Assembly (NCBI GenBank): GCA_902786815.1 | Contig: CADADV010000008.1 | Location: forward strand, 19,469 to 83,468 | Length of the DNA stretch: 64,000 nt | Direction: 5' to 3' | From: an uncultured Eubacteriales bacterium | GTDB lineage: Bacteria; Bacillota; Clostridia; Peptostreptococcales; Anaerovoracaceae | In this document: positions 28,695 through 38,032 of the stretch, one piece after another | How the letters are laid out: each line of letters begins with the position of its first letter | Numbering within the stretch: position 1 is the first letter of the stretch | The notes under the pieces: model-generated | Databases searched by the model: none | What the model was told of the DNA's origin: nothing | What the model saw: only the letters and a program-made list of their open reading frames with translations | Position numbers and translations under genes: made by a program

Positions 28695-29918
28695 ATGAAA
28701 AGAGTCGAACTGCTGGCACCTGCCGGCGATTTCGAAAAACTGAAAATAGCGATCGAATACGGTGCCGACGCGGTCTATTTCGGCGGGGAGATGTTTTCCC
28801 TGCGGGCCGGAGCCGGCAATATGACCGTTGCGCAGATATATGAGGCGGTACGTTACGCACACGAACGGAACGTCCGCTGTCACCTGGCGCTCAACGTTTA
28901 TGCGCATAATGAGGATATACTGCCTTTGCAGGAGTATCTTAAAGCAATCAGGGAAATCCCATTAGATGCATATATCGTTTCGGATCCGGCTGTCATGCAG
29001 CTGCTGCGCGAGGAAATCCCGGAAGCGGAGATCCATCTTTCGACGCAGGCGAACATGACCAATTACGTGACAGCCAATTATTGGAGAAACCAGGGAGTGA
29101 AGCGCCTTGTGCTGGCCAGGGAACTGACGCTGGACGAGATCAGGCAGATCAGAGAGAACCTGCCTGCAGATACAGAGCTGGAGTCCTTCGTCCATGGCGC
29201 CATGTGCATCTCATACTCGGGGCGGTGCCTGCTGAGCAATTTCATGACGGGACGGGACGCCAACCGCGGCGCCTGCGCGCATCCCTGCAGATATAAGTAC
29301 AGGCTGGAGGAGGAGAAACGCCCTGGCGAGTACTGGCCTGTGGATGAAGATGACAGAGGAACGTACATATTCAACAGCAAAGACCTCTGTATGCTTGAAC
29401 ACCTGCCGGAACTGATCGGCGCCGGAATCGATTCCTTCAAGATCGAAGGACGGATGAAGAGCATCTTCTATATTGCACATGTGATCAAGGCTTACCGTAC
29501 GGCGATCGATGCGTATTATCAGGATCCGGAAGGGTATGTATACGATCCGGACTGGGCCCGGGAAATGTGCAAGGCCAGCCACCGTGAGTTTACAACCGGG
29601 TTTTACTTCAGGAAGCCAACAGGGGAGGATCAGGAGTACCTGACCAGCGATTATGTCCGCGAGTACAGTTTCGTCGGACTTGTGAAAGACTATGACACCG
29701 CAAGCGGTATCGCCACGGTCGAGCAGAGAAACAAGATGGATCTTGGAGATACGATCGAAGTGTTCGGCCCTAAAGGCAGGTATTTCACGCAAAAGCTTGA
29801 ATATATGACTGATGAGGAAGGGGAGCCGATATGCAGCGCGCCGCACCCTCAGCAGATTCTTAAGATAAAGATGGCTCAGCCTGTGGCTGAGATGTTCATG
29901 CTCAGAAAGGAGAAATAA
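28695..29918 (+). CDS. trhP: Peptidase U32 family protein, tRNA hydroxylation TrhP-like
   Basis: The 407-residue U32 protein begins with VELLAPAGDFEKLKIAI and has GADAVYFGGEMFSLRAGA. The conserved Cys cluster is at about residues 169-200 (MCISYSGRC and GACAHPCRY). Bacterial TrhP proteins hydroxylate uridine 34 of tRNA using prephenate; older annotation as a collagenase-like peptidase is probably wrong here. Adjacency to trmR supports a complete 5-methoxyuridine pathway. No Shine-Dalgarno is visible before the ATG. Confidence 0.85.
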   Translation: MKRVELLAPAGDFEKLKIAIEYGADAVYFGGEMFSLRAGAGNMTVAQIYEAVRYAHERNVRCHLALNVYAHNEDILPLQEYLKAIREIPLDAYIVSDPAVMQLLREEIPEAEIHLSTQANMTNYVTANYWRNQGVKRLVLARELTLDEIRQIRENLPADTELESFVHGAMCISYSGRCLLSNFMTGRDANRGACAHPCRYKYRLEEEKRPGEYWPVDEDDRGTYIFNSKDLCMLEHLPELIGAGIDSFKIEGRMKSIFYIAHVIKAYRTAIDAYYQDPEGYVYDPDWAREMCKASHREFTTGFYFRKPTGEDQEYLTSDYVREYSFVGLVKDYDTASGIATVEQRNKMDLGDTIEVFGPKGRYFTQKLEYMTDEEGEPICSAPHPQQILKIKMAQPVAEMFMLRKEK

Positions 29919-29921
29919 AAA

Positions 29922-31259
29922 ATGTCAGAAGGGCCGTATCTGCCCTTATGGGGTGTGGTTATAGCTCTGGCTCTTATACTGATCAACGGATGGTTCGCCG
30001 CGGCGAGAAAATCCATATCAGAAGCCAATAAAGTGAAAATAAGGGAACTTGCGGATGACGGAAACAATCGGGCTGCGCGGGCATTGCCGATCATGGAGGA
30101 TCCTCCGATTTACAAACTGTCACTGAGGGTCATGAACGTGCTGATCTACATGCTCTACTGCATCGTCTGCATGGTCTATCTGGGGATTCCCCTGTATATG
30201 CGTCTCGCGGTACTCTGGGAAGCAGAAACCGCAGCACAGATCGTCGTATTTCTGATCGTGCTGTTTGTATCTCTGATCTTCCTGATGTCCCTTGGCGAGA
30301 TGCTGCCTAGAAGAATCGCCATGCAGCATGCTGAAGGCGTCGTCATGTCAACATCGTCCAGCATCAAAGTACTGACCGCGGTCCTGAAGCCGGTCACTGT
30401 CTGTATCGCCGGGTTGGCGATCCTGTTTCTTAAACTGTTCCGGCAGAGGGCAGATCTGAACGATAACGAATATTCTGAAGAAGATATCGTGGAAATGCTG
30501 GAAGCAGGCCAGGAGAGCGGTGAATTAAAAGAAGAAGGCAAGAAGATGATCACAGGCGTATTTGCTTTCGACGATATTCTCGCATATGAGATCATGACGC
30601 CGCGTACGGATGTTTTTGCAATCGACATCAATGACGAGCCGTCAGAATACATCGATGAGCTTATGAGCCTGAAGTATTCCAGGATCCCGGTGTATGAAGA
30701 TGACAGCGACAATATCATCGGTATCCTGAATATGAAGGACTATCTGATCCAGGCCAGGGAACTCGGCTTCGACAATGTGGATATCCGTGAGATCCTGCGC
30801 ACGCCGTATTTCGTCCCGGAGACGAAGAACATCGATTCGCTGTTCTTCGAGCTGCAGAAAACAAAGCAGCAGATCGCCGTTCTGATCGATGAATACGGCG
30901 GATTCTGCGGTATTGTCACCATGGAAGACATCATCGAAGAGGTCATGGGAGAAATCGATGACGAATACGATGAAGAAGAGCAGGAACTGACGAAGATCGG
31001 TGAATATCTCTACATGATCGAAGGCAGCATGGACCTGAACGACATCAATGAAGAACTGGGCACAAACCTCGAATCTGAAGATTCGGAAACCATAGGCGGC
31101 CTTATCATCGACATGTTCGGCGAAATCCCGGATGAGGACGATATCGGTAAGGAAGTCTTCATCGATAATGTCGTCTTCACCATCAATTCGGTCAAAGACA
31201 GACGTATCGAAAAGGTTATCATGAAAATCAACATAGAAGAGGATAAGGAACGGGAATAA
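29922..31259 (+). CDS. CNNM/CorC (hemolysin C) family membrane protein
   Basis: The 445-residue protein has an N-terminal transmembrane DUF21/CNNM domain (helices at about 8-27, 65-85 and 105-130), a cytoplasmic CBS pair (about 200-330, with MTPRTDVFAIDI and LIDEYGGFCGIVTMED) and a C-terminal CorC_HlyC domain (about 355-440). Such proteins export magnesium or cobalt. Its N-terminal DUF21 domain is a little short. AAAGGAGAAAT precedes the ATG. The stop overlaps the next gene (TAATG). Confidence 0.87.
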   Translation: MSEGPYLPLWGVVIALALILINGWFAAARKSISEANKVKIRELADDGNNRAARALPIMEDPPIYKLSLRVMNVLIYMLYCIVCMVYLGIPLYMRLAVLWEAETAAQIVVFLIVLFVSLIFLMSLGEMLPRRIAMQHAEGVVMSTSSSIKVLTAVLKPVTVCIAGLAILFLKLFRQRADLNDNEYSEEDIVEMLEAGQESGELKEEGKKMITGVFAFDDILAYEIMTPRTDVFAIDINDEPSEYIDELMSLKYSRIPVYEDDSDNIIGILNMKDYLIQARELGFDNVDIREILRTPYFVPETKNIDSLFFELQKTKQQIAVLIDEYGGFCGIVTMEDIIEEVMGEIDDEYDEEEQELTKIGEYLYMIEGSMDLNDINEELGTNLESEDSETIGGLIIDMFGEIPDEDDIGKEVFIDNVVFTINSVKDRRIEKVIMKINIEEDKERE

Positions 31260-31609
31260 TGGCAGCAGATAATGAAGTCTTAACAGTATCTGACGATGTG
31301 CTGGCTGTCTGCGCGATCAACGCCACCCTTAAGACAGAAGGCGTGGCAGAAATGGCCGGCGGTATCCAGAATATTATCAGCAAAAGCATCCGCGGCAAGG
31401 AACTGGTCGCCAAAGGCGCCAAGGTCACGCGGAACAATGAAAACATCGAGATCGATCTACATGTTATCGTTTCTTACGGCTGCAAGATCCCGCAGGTCGC
31501 CTGGGACATCCAGGAAAATGTGAAAAAAGAGATCCGCAGCATGACCAATATGAAACTTAACGCAGTGAACATCCATGTGGAGGGGGTAAAACGAGATGAC
31601 CAGGAATGA
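31259..31609 (+). CDS. Asp23/Gls24 family envelope stress protein
   Basis: The 116-residue protein matches the Asp23/Gls24 (DUF322) family: NEVLTVSDDVLAVCAINATL, then GVKRDDQE near the end. Members associate with the cell envelope and respond to alkaline or wall stress. It lies directly before nusB as in many Clostridia, overlapping it by 14 nt. Its precise function is unknown. Confidence 0.88.
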   Translation: MAADNEVLTVSDDVLAVCAINATLKTEGVAEMAGGIQNIISKSIRGKELVAKGAKVTRNNENIEIDLHVIVSYGCKIPQVAWDIQENVKKEIRSMTNMKLNAVNIHVEGVKRDDQE

Positions 31610-31991
31610 AGCCCGTGAGATCATGATGCAGATTCTCTATGAGCTGGATGCGACGAAGGCTTTGGATGCTGAGAAAGCAGTCAGCCTTGCAGAAGACAGA
31701 CTCCCGGGAGACCATGCGGTCCGCGGAGGTAAGCTGCTGTCCGAAATCGCAGGCAGCATCGACGACATAGATGCAGATATCAACCGGTGTGCATCCAAAT
31801 GGAAAACAAGCAGGATGCCAAAGGTCGATCTGGCAATCATGCGGCTGGCGTGCGGTGAATTGAGATTCTGCGATGATATTCCTGAAGCAGTCACTGTCAA
31901 TGAAGCCATCAATATGGCGAAAAAATACAGTACTGAGAACTCTGCAAGGTTCATACACGGAGTGCTCGGAGCCATCACGAAGGGCAAATAA
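31596..31991 (+). CDS. nusB: Transcription antitermination factor NusB
   Basis: The 131-residue protein helps assemble the rRNA antitermination complex with NusE. It begins TRNEAREIMMQILYELD and has VDLAIMRLACGEL and the C-terminal FIHGVLGAI motif. A GAGGGGG ribosome site lies in the end of the upstream gene. The TsaD-like gene starts one base after the stop. Confidence 0.94.
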   Translation: MTRNEAREIMMQILYELDATKALDAEKAVSLAEDRLPGDHAVRGGKLLSEIAGSIDDIDADINRCASKWKTSRMPKVDLAIMRLACGELRFCDDIPEAVTVNEAINMAKKYSTENSARFIHGVLGAITKGK

Positions 31992-31992
31992 G

Positions 31993-33009
31993 ATGCGCTG
32001 CATTCTCGGACTGGACACCAGCAACTATAAGACTTCGCTAGCGCTGATCAGCGAAGATGAGACAATTGCTGATTTGCGTCAGTTCCTGAAGGTTCGGGAA
32101 GGAGAGCGCGGACTCAGGCAATCCGAAGCCCTGTTCCAGCATGTACAGAATCTTCCGGAACTGTTTGCACAGCTGCGCAGCAGCTTGGGCAGCAATTTTG
32201 ATATTACTATTGACGGCGTTGCTTATTCAACCAGACCGAGGGCTGTCACGGGATCATACATGCCGTGTTTTACGGCAGGCGCATCCCAGGCCGCCTCGAT
32301 CTCTTCGGCGATTGATGTCCCGGCAGTGGGGTTTTCCCATCAGGAAGGGCATATCGAAGCATCTGTCGCATCATTTGATAAGCGCCCCGAGGGGGATTTT
32401 CTGGCATGCCATTTTTCCGGCGGCACCTGTGAAGTGCTGTTCGTCAGACAGAAGGAACATCAGCCACACTGCGCAGATACATTCTGCAGGTGCGACGGCG
32501 AGCGGGCGTTCTATGATATCGATATCATAGGCGGGACCAGAGATATTTCCTACGGACAGGTCCTGGACAGGGCAGGCGTTATGCTGGGACTGCCGTTTCC
32601 ATGCGGGCAGGCTCTCGATGAACAGGCCTTGTCCGCTGGCAGCAATACAAATGTGCTCACCGGGATCAAGGCAAAAGATGCGTTCGTGCATCTCTCGGGC
32701 TTTGACACGCAGCTCAGAAACAGGCTTGCGGATGCAAAAGCAGGAACACTGAAAACAGAGGAACTGATCAGAGAAGCCTTCATCCGGATCTCTGATTCGA
32801 TTGTGAAGATGCTACGCCAGAGTGCGGAACAGACAGATCAGACAGCAATATATATGTCGGGAGGCGTCTCGTCCAGCCGCTTTCTGAAAGAGCATGTTAC
32901 GAAGCAGCTGCGGCGGGATGGAATCGATGTGTATTTCACATCTCCGGAACTGTCTTCCGACAACGCAGTCGGTACGGCGCTTCTTGGCAGGAGATATCTA
33001 TGGGGCTGA
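31993..33009 (+). CDS. TsaD/Kae1 paralogue (peptidase M22-like)
   Basis: The 338-residue ASKHA-fold protein begins LGLDTSNYKTSLALI and has FSHQEGHIEAS, matching the TsaD HxxxH metal site, then HFSGGTCEV in place of the canonical SGGHT, and YMSGGVSSSRFL near the end. True TsaD makes N6-threonylcarbamoyladenosine in tRNA; the altered motifs suggest this is the second, divergent copy found beside nusB-xseA in Clostridia. The frame opens upstream, but the ATG at 31993 gives the family N-terminus. Function uncertain. Confidence 0.8.
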   Translation: MRCILGLDTSNYKTSLALISEDETIADLRQFLKVREGERGLRQSEALFQHVQNLPELFAQLRSSLGSNFDITIDGVAYSTRPRAVTGSYMPCFTAGASQAASISSAIDVPAVGFSHQEGHIEASVASFDKRPEGDFLACHFSGGTCEVLFVRQKEHQPHCADTFCRCDGERAFYDIDIIGGTRDISYGQVLDRAGVMLGLPFPCGQALDEQALSAGSNTNVLTGIKAKDAFVHLSGFDTQLRNRLADAKAGTLKTEELIREAFIRISDSIVKMLRQSAEQTDQTAIYMSGGVSSSRFLKEHVTKQLRRDGIDVYFTSPELSSDNAVGTALLGRRYLWG

Positions 33010-34211
33010 ATCCAATAAGAGTAGGACAACTGAACAGCTACATCGGAAGGATCCTGAAGACAGATCCGATCCTGGGGAATGTTTCTGTGATCGGCGAGAT
33101 CAGCAACCTGACATTTCACAAGTCCGGTCATGTGTTTTTCTCGCTGAAGGAAGAAAACAGCAGACTGAAATGTTTCCTTTCGTCATGGAATCTGGAAAAG
33201 ATAACATGTCCGCTGGAAGAGGGTATGGAGGTCGTCGCCAACGGTTATATTTCCGTATTTGAGCGGGACGGCGTTTACAACCTGAATGTCCGTGACATCG
33301 AGGCCAACGGAATCGGGCAGCTTGCCGTCGCTTTCGAAAAACTCAAGGCAAAACTCGAAAAAGAAGGTCTGTTCGCACCGGAAAGCAAGAAACCGCTTCC
33401 TTCGTTTCCTTCGAATGTCGCAGTCGTAACATCCGAGACCGGTGCGGCCGTCAGGGATATCATTAAAACAATTACAAATAAAAATGATTATGTAAACATA
33501 TTGATTTGCCCGGTTCTGGTACAGGGACCGGCAGCCGCACGTGACATCTCAGCGGCAATAGATATGATCAATGCGGAATACAGTGATATTGACGTCATCA
33601 TAACCGGACGCGGAGGCGGTTCTATGGAAGAACTGTGGGCCTTTAACGAGGAAATCGTAGCCCGCAGCATATTTGCTTCAAAAATCCCTGTGATCTCCGC
33701 GGTTGGTCATGAAACGGATTTTACCATTGCTGATTTCACGGCTGATTTCAGAGCGGCGACACCGACTGCTGCTGCAGAAATGGCGGTTCCTGACACGAAG
33801 GAACTCAAGAGGTATCTGCAGGATCTGCAGCAGTCACTTGCAGACAGTCTGAACCGGAATCTGGATCTTCAGCAGACAAGACTCCGCGCCCTGGATCCGA
33901 ATGCCTTTGCAAAAGGAATCGCCGATAAAATCGCTTATGAACAGCTGAACGCTGACCGGATCCTGGAAGGCATGGAAGAGAGTCTGCAGCACAGGATCAC
34001 GTCATTAAGGGAACGCGTTGAGCACCTGGGGACTCTGATCAGCGCTTCCGACCCAAAGGCGATCCTGGCCCGCGGATACAGCGTTGTTACTGATGAGAAC
34101 GGAAGTATCATCAGCAGTGCAGACGAGCTCAGCATAGGACAGAATGTAACGATCGAAACCGGCCGGGGAAGCGCAGATGCCCGGATCACCCAAGTAGAGC
34201 AAGGAGGATGA
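33000..34211 (+). CDS. xseA: Exodeoxyribonuclease VII large subunit
   Basis: The 403-residue subunit has an N-terminal OB-fold (VSVIGEISNLTFHKSGHVFFSL) and a catalytic domain with VITGRGGGSMEELW and VISAVGHETDFTIAD. With XseB it degrades single-stranded DNA to acid-soluble oligomers. It overlaps the upstream gene by 10 nt and is followed 4 nt later by xseB. Confidence 0.95.
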   Translation: MGLNPIRVGQLNSYIGRILKTDPILGNVSVIGEISNLTFHKSGHVFFSLKEENSRLKCFLSSWNLEKITCPLEEGMEVVANGYISVFERDGVYNLNVRDIEANGIGQLAVAFEKLKAKLEKEGLFAPESKKPLPSFPSNVAVVTSETGAAVRDIIKTITNKNDYVNILICPVLVQGPAAARDISAAIDMINAEYSDIDVIITGRGGGSMEELWAFNEEIVARSIFASKIPVISAVGHETDFTIADFTADFRAATPTAAAEMAVPDTKELKRYLQDLQQSLADSLNRNLDLQQTRLRALDPNAFAKGIADKIAYEQLNADRILEGMEESLQHRITSLRERVEHLGTLISASDPKAILARGYSVVTDENGSIISSADELSIGQNVTIETGRGSADARITQVEQGG

Positions 34212-34215
34212 ATAC

Positions 34216-34407
34216 ATGACTGAAAAGAAACCTTCCTTTGAAGAATCCCTCAAGCGTCTTGAGGCAGCATCGGAAAAACTGAAATCGCCTGAGACATCCC
34301 TGGAGGATGCTATTAAGAATTACGAAAAAGGCCTGCAGGCGTACAAAGAATGTGCGAAGATCCTGGAGGAAGCCCAGCAGAAAGTCGAGGTACTGACTAA
34401 TGATTGA
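34216..34407 (+). CDS. xseB: Exodeoxyribonuclease VII small subunit
   Basis: The 63-residue protein carries the XseB pattern FEESLKRLEAASEKL and LEDAIKNYEKGL. AAGGAGGAT precedes the ATG at good spacing. The ispA start lies within its last codons. Several XseB subunits bind each XseA, and the order xseA-xseB-ispA-dxs-tlyA is widespread in Firmicutes. Confidence 0.95.
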   Translation: MTEKKPSFEESLKRLEAASEKLKSPETSLEDAIKNYEKGLQAYKECAKILEEAQQKVEVLTND

Positions 34408-35296
34408 GAGAACATTTGATGAATACAGAAGACTGTTTGAAGAGCATCTCATGGATTTCATCCCGGACATCGACCAGAAGAGCATCACCCTGTACGACTC
34501 GATGAGATACAGCCTGACCGCCGGCGGCAAACGAATCAGACCGGTACTGCTGATGGCTGCCTGTGAATTCTGCGGCGGCAAAGCGGAAGAAGCTCTTCCT
34601 TACGCCTGCGCCATTGAGTATATCCACACATATTCCCTCATCCATGACGACATGCCCTGCATGGACGATGATGAGCTGAGAAGAGGTGTTCCGACAAACC
34701 ATATGGTCTATGGGGATGCCGTGGCGACGCTTGCAGGGGACGGGCTGCAGTCGGCGGCCTACGAGGCCATGCAGCGGGATATGCTCCTGTATTTCGATAA
34801 CTTCGACGCTCTCAAAAGCAGGATCAGAGCAGCCTATGAGATCGTCAAGGGTGCCGGTGTCACCGGTATGGTTGCCGGGCAGATCGCAGATGTGGAAGCA
34901 GAGAACAAACGGTGTTCAAAAGAACTCCTGGACTACATACATATCACAAAAACCGCTGATATGATCATAGGCGCGGTGAGAGCCGGCGCCAGACTTGGAT
35001 CCTGCAGCGACGAGGAACTGGAGAACCTTACAGTTTATGCGGAGAACCTCGGGCTGGCCTTCCAGGTTTGCGATGACATTCTGGATGTCGAAGGCGATCA
35101 GGATCTGCTGGGTAAGGAAACCGGGCATGACGAAGCCAACAGTAAGGCGACTTATCCGGCTCTCTACGGACTGGATGAATCAAAGAAGAAACTTCGTGAA
35201 CTGACTGACGCGGCGAAGGAAGCCCTGGCAGAGTACTATGACAACGCCGAACTTTTCGTCAGCCTGGCGGAGATGCTGGCGTCCAGGGTATATTGA
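34400..35296 (+). CDS. ispA: Polyprenyl (farnesyl/geranylgeranyl) diphosphate synthase
   Basis: The 298-residue enzyme condenses isopentenyl with allylic diphosphates. The first Asp-rich motif DDMPCMDDD starts at residue 83, followed by RRG; the second, CDDILDVEGD, lies near residue 226. The insertion of two residues in the first motif is the bacterial short-chain type, so farnesyl diphosphate is the likely product. It overlaps xseB by 8 nt. Confidence 0.92.
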   Translation: MIERTFDEYRRLFEEHLMDFIPDIDQKSITLYDSMRYSLTAGGKRIRPVLLMAACEFCGGKAEEALPYACAIEYIHTYSLIHDDMPCMDDDELRRGVPTNHMVYGDAVATLAGDGLQSAAYEAMQRDMLLYFDNFDALKSRIRAAYEIVKGAGVTGMVAGQIADVEAENKRCSKELLDYIHITKTADMIIGAVRAGARLGSCSDEELENLTVYAENLGLAFQVCDDILDVEGDQDLLGKETGHDEANSKATYPALYGLDESKKKLRELTDAAKEALAEYYDNAELFVSLAEMLASRVY

Positions 35297-35322
35297 GGCA
35301 AAACGGGTATAGGATAATCGAT

Positions 35323-37176
35323 ATGAGCAATTACTTATCAGAACATAATTTTCCCGAAGATCTGAGAAAGATGGATTATGATCAGCTGGAGCTGCTGTCC
35401 TATGAACTCAGGGATTTTCTGGTGGAATCTGTATCGAAGACCGGCGGCCATCTGGCGTCGAATCTCGGCATCGTGGAGCTGACGATCGCGCTCCACAGAT
35501 GTTTCGATACTCCGCGGGACAAGATCATCTGGGATGTGGGACACCAGTCCTATGTCCACAAGATCCTGACTGGCCGCATGCAGGACTTCGGCAGCCTCCG
35601 CAAATATGGAGGAATCAGCGGATTCCCCAAAACCTGTGAGAGCGAGTACGATGTTTTCGACACGGGGCACAGCAGTACTTCCATCTCCCTAGGGCTGGGT
35701 CTTGCTGCGGCAAGGGATATGAAAGGCGAGGACTACAAGGTCATCTCCGTCATCGGCGACGGCGCCATGACAGGCGGACTTGCTTACGAGGCGCTGAACA
35801 ATGCAGGGAGCATGAACACAGACCTTATCGTTGTGCTCAATGACAACGGAATGTCCATTTCCAGGAACATCGGCGGTCTTTCCGGTTCTCTCGGGCGAAT
35901 CACAAGTACGGACAAATACGTGCACATGAAGACCAAAGTCAAGAAAGGACTCTCCAAGGTCCCCGTAGTGGGCGAGAGTGTCATTTCCGGTCTGCACAAT
36001 GTCAAAGAGGATATCAAGTATACTGTCATCGACGGGATCCTTTTCGAAGAGCTTGGTTTCAAATACATCGGACCGGTGGACGGCCATGACATCAAAGAAC
36101 TGTGCGAGACTCTGGAACGGGCCGGAAAACTCAAAGGTCCTGTTCTGATCCACGCTGTCACCCAAAAGGGCAAAGGCTATTCAAAGGCTGAGAAGCAGCC
36201 CAACGTATACCACGGCATCGGTGCATTTGATGTGGATTCCGGGAAGCCGCTCAAAAAAACATCAGGGGAATCGTATTCTTCTGCTTTTGGCAATAAACTC
36301 ACGCAGATGGCGGACAAAGATGACAGAGTCATCGCGATCAGCGCCGCAATGACGGACGGCGTCGGGCTGGAAGGCTTTTGCAGAAAAAACCCGAAGCGGT
36401 TCTTCGACGTAGGGATTGCCGAAGGCCATAGTGTGACGTTCGCAGCCGGTCTCGCAAAAGCAGGAATGCGGCCTTATGTGGCGGTGTATTCTTCTTTCCT
36501 GCAGAGAGCCTATGACCAGATCCTGGAGGATGTGTGCCTGCAGAATCTGCCGGTTACCTTCTGCATCGACAGAGCCGGCGTGGTGGGCGCCGACGGCGAG
36601 ACCCATCACGGACTGTTCGACCTCATTTACCTACGTTCCATGCCGAACATGACAGTACTCGCGCCGAAGGACGGACCGGAACTCGAAGCCATGCTCGAGT
36701 TTTCGCTCAAATCCGACGGTCCGTGTGCGATCCGGTATCCCAGAGGAACCGCGATCGATCTGGGAATGGAGTGTGCGGATTCCGCCGGCAGATCTATCAG
36801 ACTCAGAGACGGCGCAGATGCTGATATCTGGGCAGTGGGGAGCATGGTCAAACCCGCGCTCGAGGCCGCGGAACTTCTCATGGCAGACAGGATCAGTGCA
36901 GGGGTCGTGAATATCGCCAGCGTCAGTCCTCTTGACGAAGCGTTTCTGATGGAAGCAGCGGATGATTTTGCATTGCTTGTGACCGTAGAAGACGGTGTCG
37001 TGACAGGAGGCGTCGGAGAAGCCGCCAAAGCTCTGACAGCAGAAAAAGATACGAAAGTCATCAACCTCGGCTGGCCGGACCAGTTCATAGAACACGGGAC
37101 CCAGGAGCAGCTGTATCAGAAATACGGACTGGATGCAGGTTCCATAGCAGATGTGATAAGACAGAACATCAGATGA
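35323..37176 (+). CDS. dxs: 1-deoxy-D-xylulose-5-phosphate synthase
   Basis: The 617-residue thiamine diphosphate enzyme condenses pyruvate with glyceraldehyde 3-phosphate, the entry to the MEP isoprenoid pathway. GGHLASNLGIVELTIALH, WDVGHQSYVHK and the cofactor motif GDGAMTGGLAYEALNN are present, with a transketolase C-terminal domain. An in-frame TTG at 35293 overlaps ispA; I prefer the ATG at 35323 (MSNYLSEHN), with AGGAT upstream, which gives the usual length. Together with ispA it shows the cell uses the MEP pathway. Confidence 0.95.
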   Translation: MSNYLSEHNFPEDLRKMDYDQLELLSYELRDFLVESVSKTGGHLASNLGIVELTIALHRCFDTPRDKIIWDVGHQSYVHKILTGRMQDFGSLRKYGGISGFPKTCESEYDVFDTGHSSTSISLGLGLAAARDMKGEDYKVISVIGDGAMTGGLAYEALNNAGSMNTDLIVVLNDNGMSISRNIGGLSGSLGRITSTDKYVHMKTKVKKGLSKVPVVGESVISGLHNVKEDIKYTVIDGILFEELGFKYIGPVDGHDIKELCETLERAGKLKGPVLIHAVTQKGKGYSKAEKQPNVYHGIGAFDVDSGKPLKKTSGESYSSAFGNKLTQMADKDDRVIAISAAMTDGVGLEGFCRKNPKRFFDVGIAEGHSVTFAAGLAKAGMRPYVAVYSSFLQRAYDQILEDVCLQNLPVTFCIDRAGVVGADGETHHGLFDLIYLRSMPNMTVLAPKDGPELEAMLEFSLKSDGPCAIRYPRGTAIDLGMECADSAGRSIRLRDGADADIWAVGSMVKPALEAAELLMADRISAGVVNIASVSPLDEAFLMEAADDFALLVTVEDGVVTGGVGEAAKALTAEKDTKVINLGWPDQFIEHGTQEQLYQKYGLDAGSIADVIRQNIR

Positions 37177-37976
37177 AGAAACGACTTGATATACTGACAA
37201 CTGAACAAGGAATATTCCCATCCAGAGAGAAAGCCAAGGCGTCGATCATGGCCGGGCTGGTCTATGTGGACGGCCAGCGATGCGACAAACCCGGCACACC
37301 TGTGCCTGAGACGGCTCAAATCACCGTGAAAGAGGATTTGTGTCCATACGTGAGCCGTGGAGGGCTGAAATTGGAAAAGGCTCTGAAAACGTGGGATTTC
37401 GCCCTTGAAGGCGCGAAGGCCGTCGATATCGGCGCGTCCACCGGAGGATTTACGGACTGCATGCTGATGAACGGTGCTGCGAAGGTCTACTGCATCGATG
37501 TGGGCTACGGTCAGCTTGACTGGAAACTGCGGAACGATCCGCGTGTCGTGAACATGGAGAAGTGCAATGTCAGGTACCTGGATGTGGATGGGATCGGACG
37601 GGATGTGGATTTCATCAGTATCGATGTGTCGTTCATATCTCTGAAACTGGTATTCCCTGTTGCTGCGGAGCTTCTGGATGCATCCGGATGTCTGGTATGC
37701 CTTGTAAAGCCTCAGTTTGAAGCCGGCAGGGAGCAGGTCGGCAAGAAGGGCATTGTCCGCGACCCGCAGGTCCACAGGCAGGTCATCCGGCAGGTCATCG
37801 GATACGGAGAAGACAACGGCCTTTATACATGGGGGCTCACTTATTCTCCTGTGACAGGAACAAAAGGAAATATTGAATATCTTCTTTTCATGAAGAAGCA
37901 AAAATGCGATAATGATATAGATACGGATCCGCTTATCGACAGTGTTGTTTCGGATTCGCATGAAGAATTGAAATAG
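37173..37976 (+). CDS. tlyA: TlyA family rRNA (cytidine-2'-O)-methyltransferase
   Basis: The 267-residue protein has an N-terminal S4 RNA-binding domain (RLDILTTEQGIFPSREKAK to about residue 62) and an FtsJ-like methyltransferase domain with AVDIGASTGGFTDCML and VKPQFEAGREQVGKKGIV. Homologues methylate 16S C1409 and 23S C1920. It is coupled to dxs by an ATGA overlap and ends the operon. Confidence 0.92.
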   Translation: MKKRLDILTTEQGIFPSREKAKASIMAGLVYVDGQRCDKPGTPVPETAQITVKEDLCPYVSRGGLKLEKALKTWDFALEGAKAVDIGASTGGFTDCMLMNGAAKVYCIDVGYGQLDWKLRNDPRVVNMEKCNVRYLDVDGIGRDVDFISIDVSFISLKLVFPVAAELLDASGCLVCLVKPQFEAGREQVGKKGIVRDPQVHRQVIRQVIGYGEDNGLYTWGLTYSPVTGTKGNIEYLLFMKKQKCDNDIDTDPLIDSVVSDSHEELK

Positions 37977-38032
37977 AGGCGTACGGCCTTTATATAGAAA
38001 CACTATTTTATTAATTAAAGGAGACAGATGCG

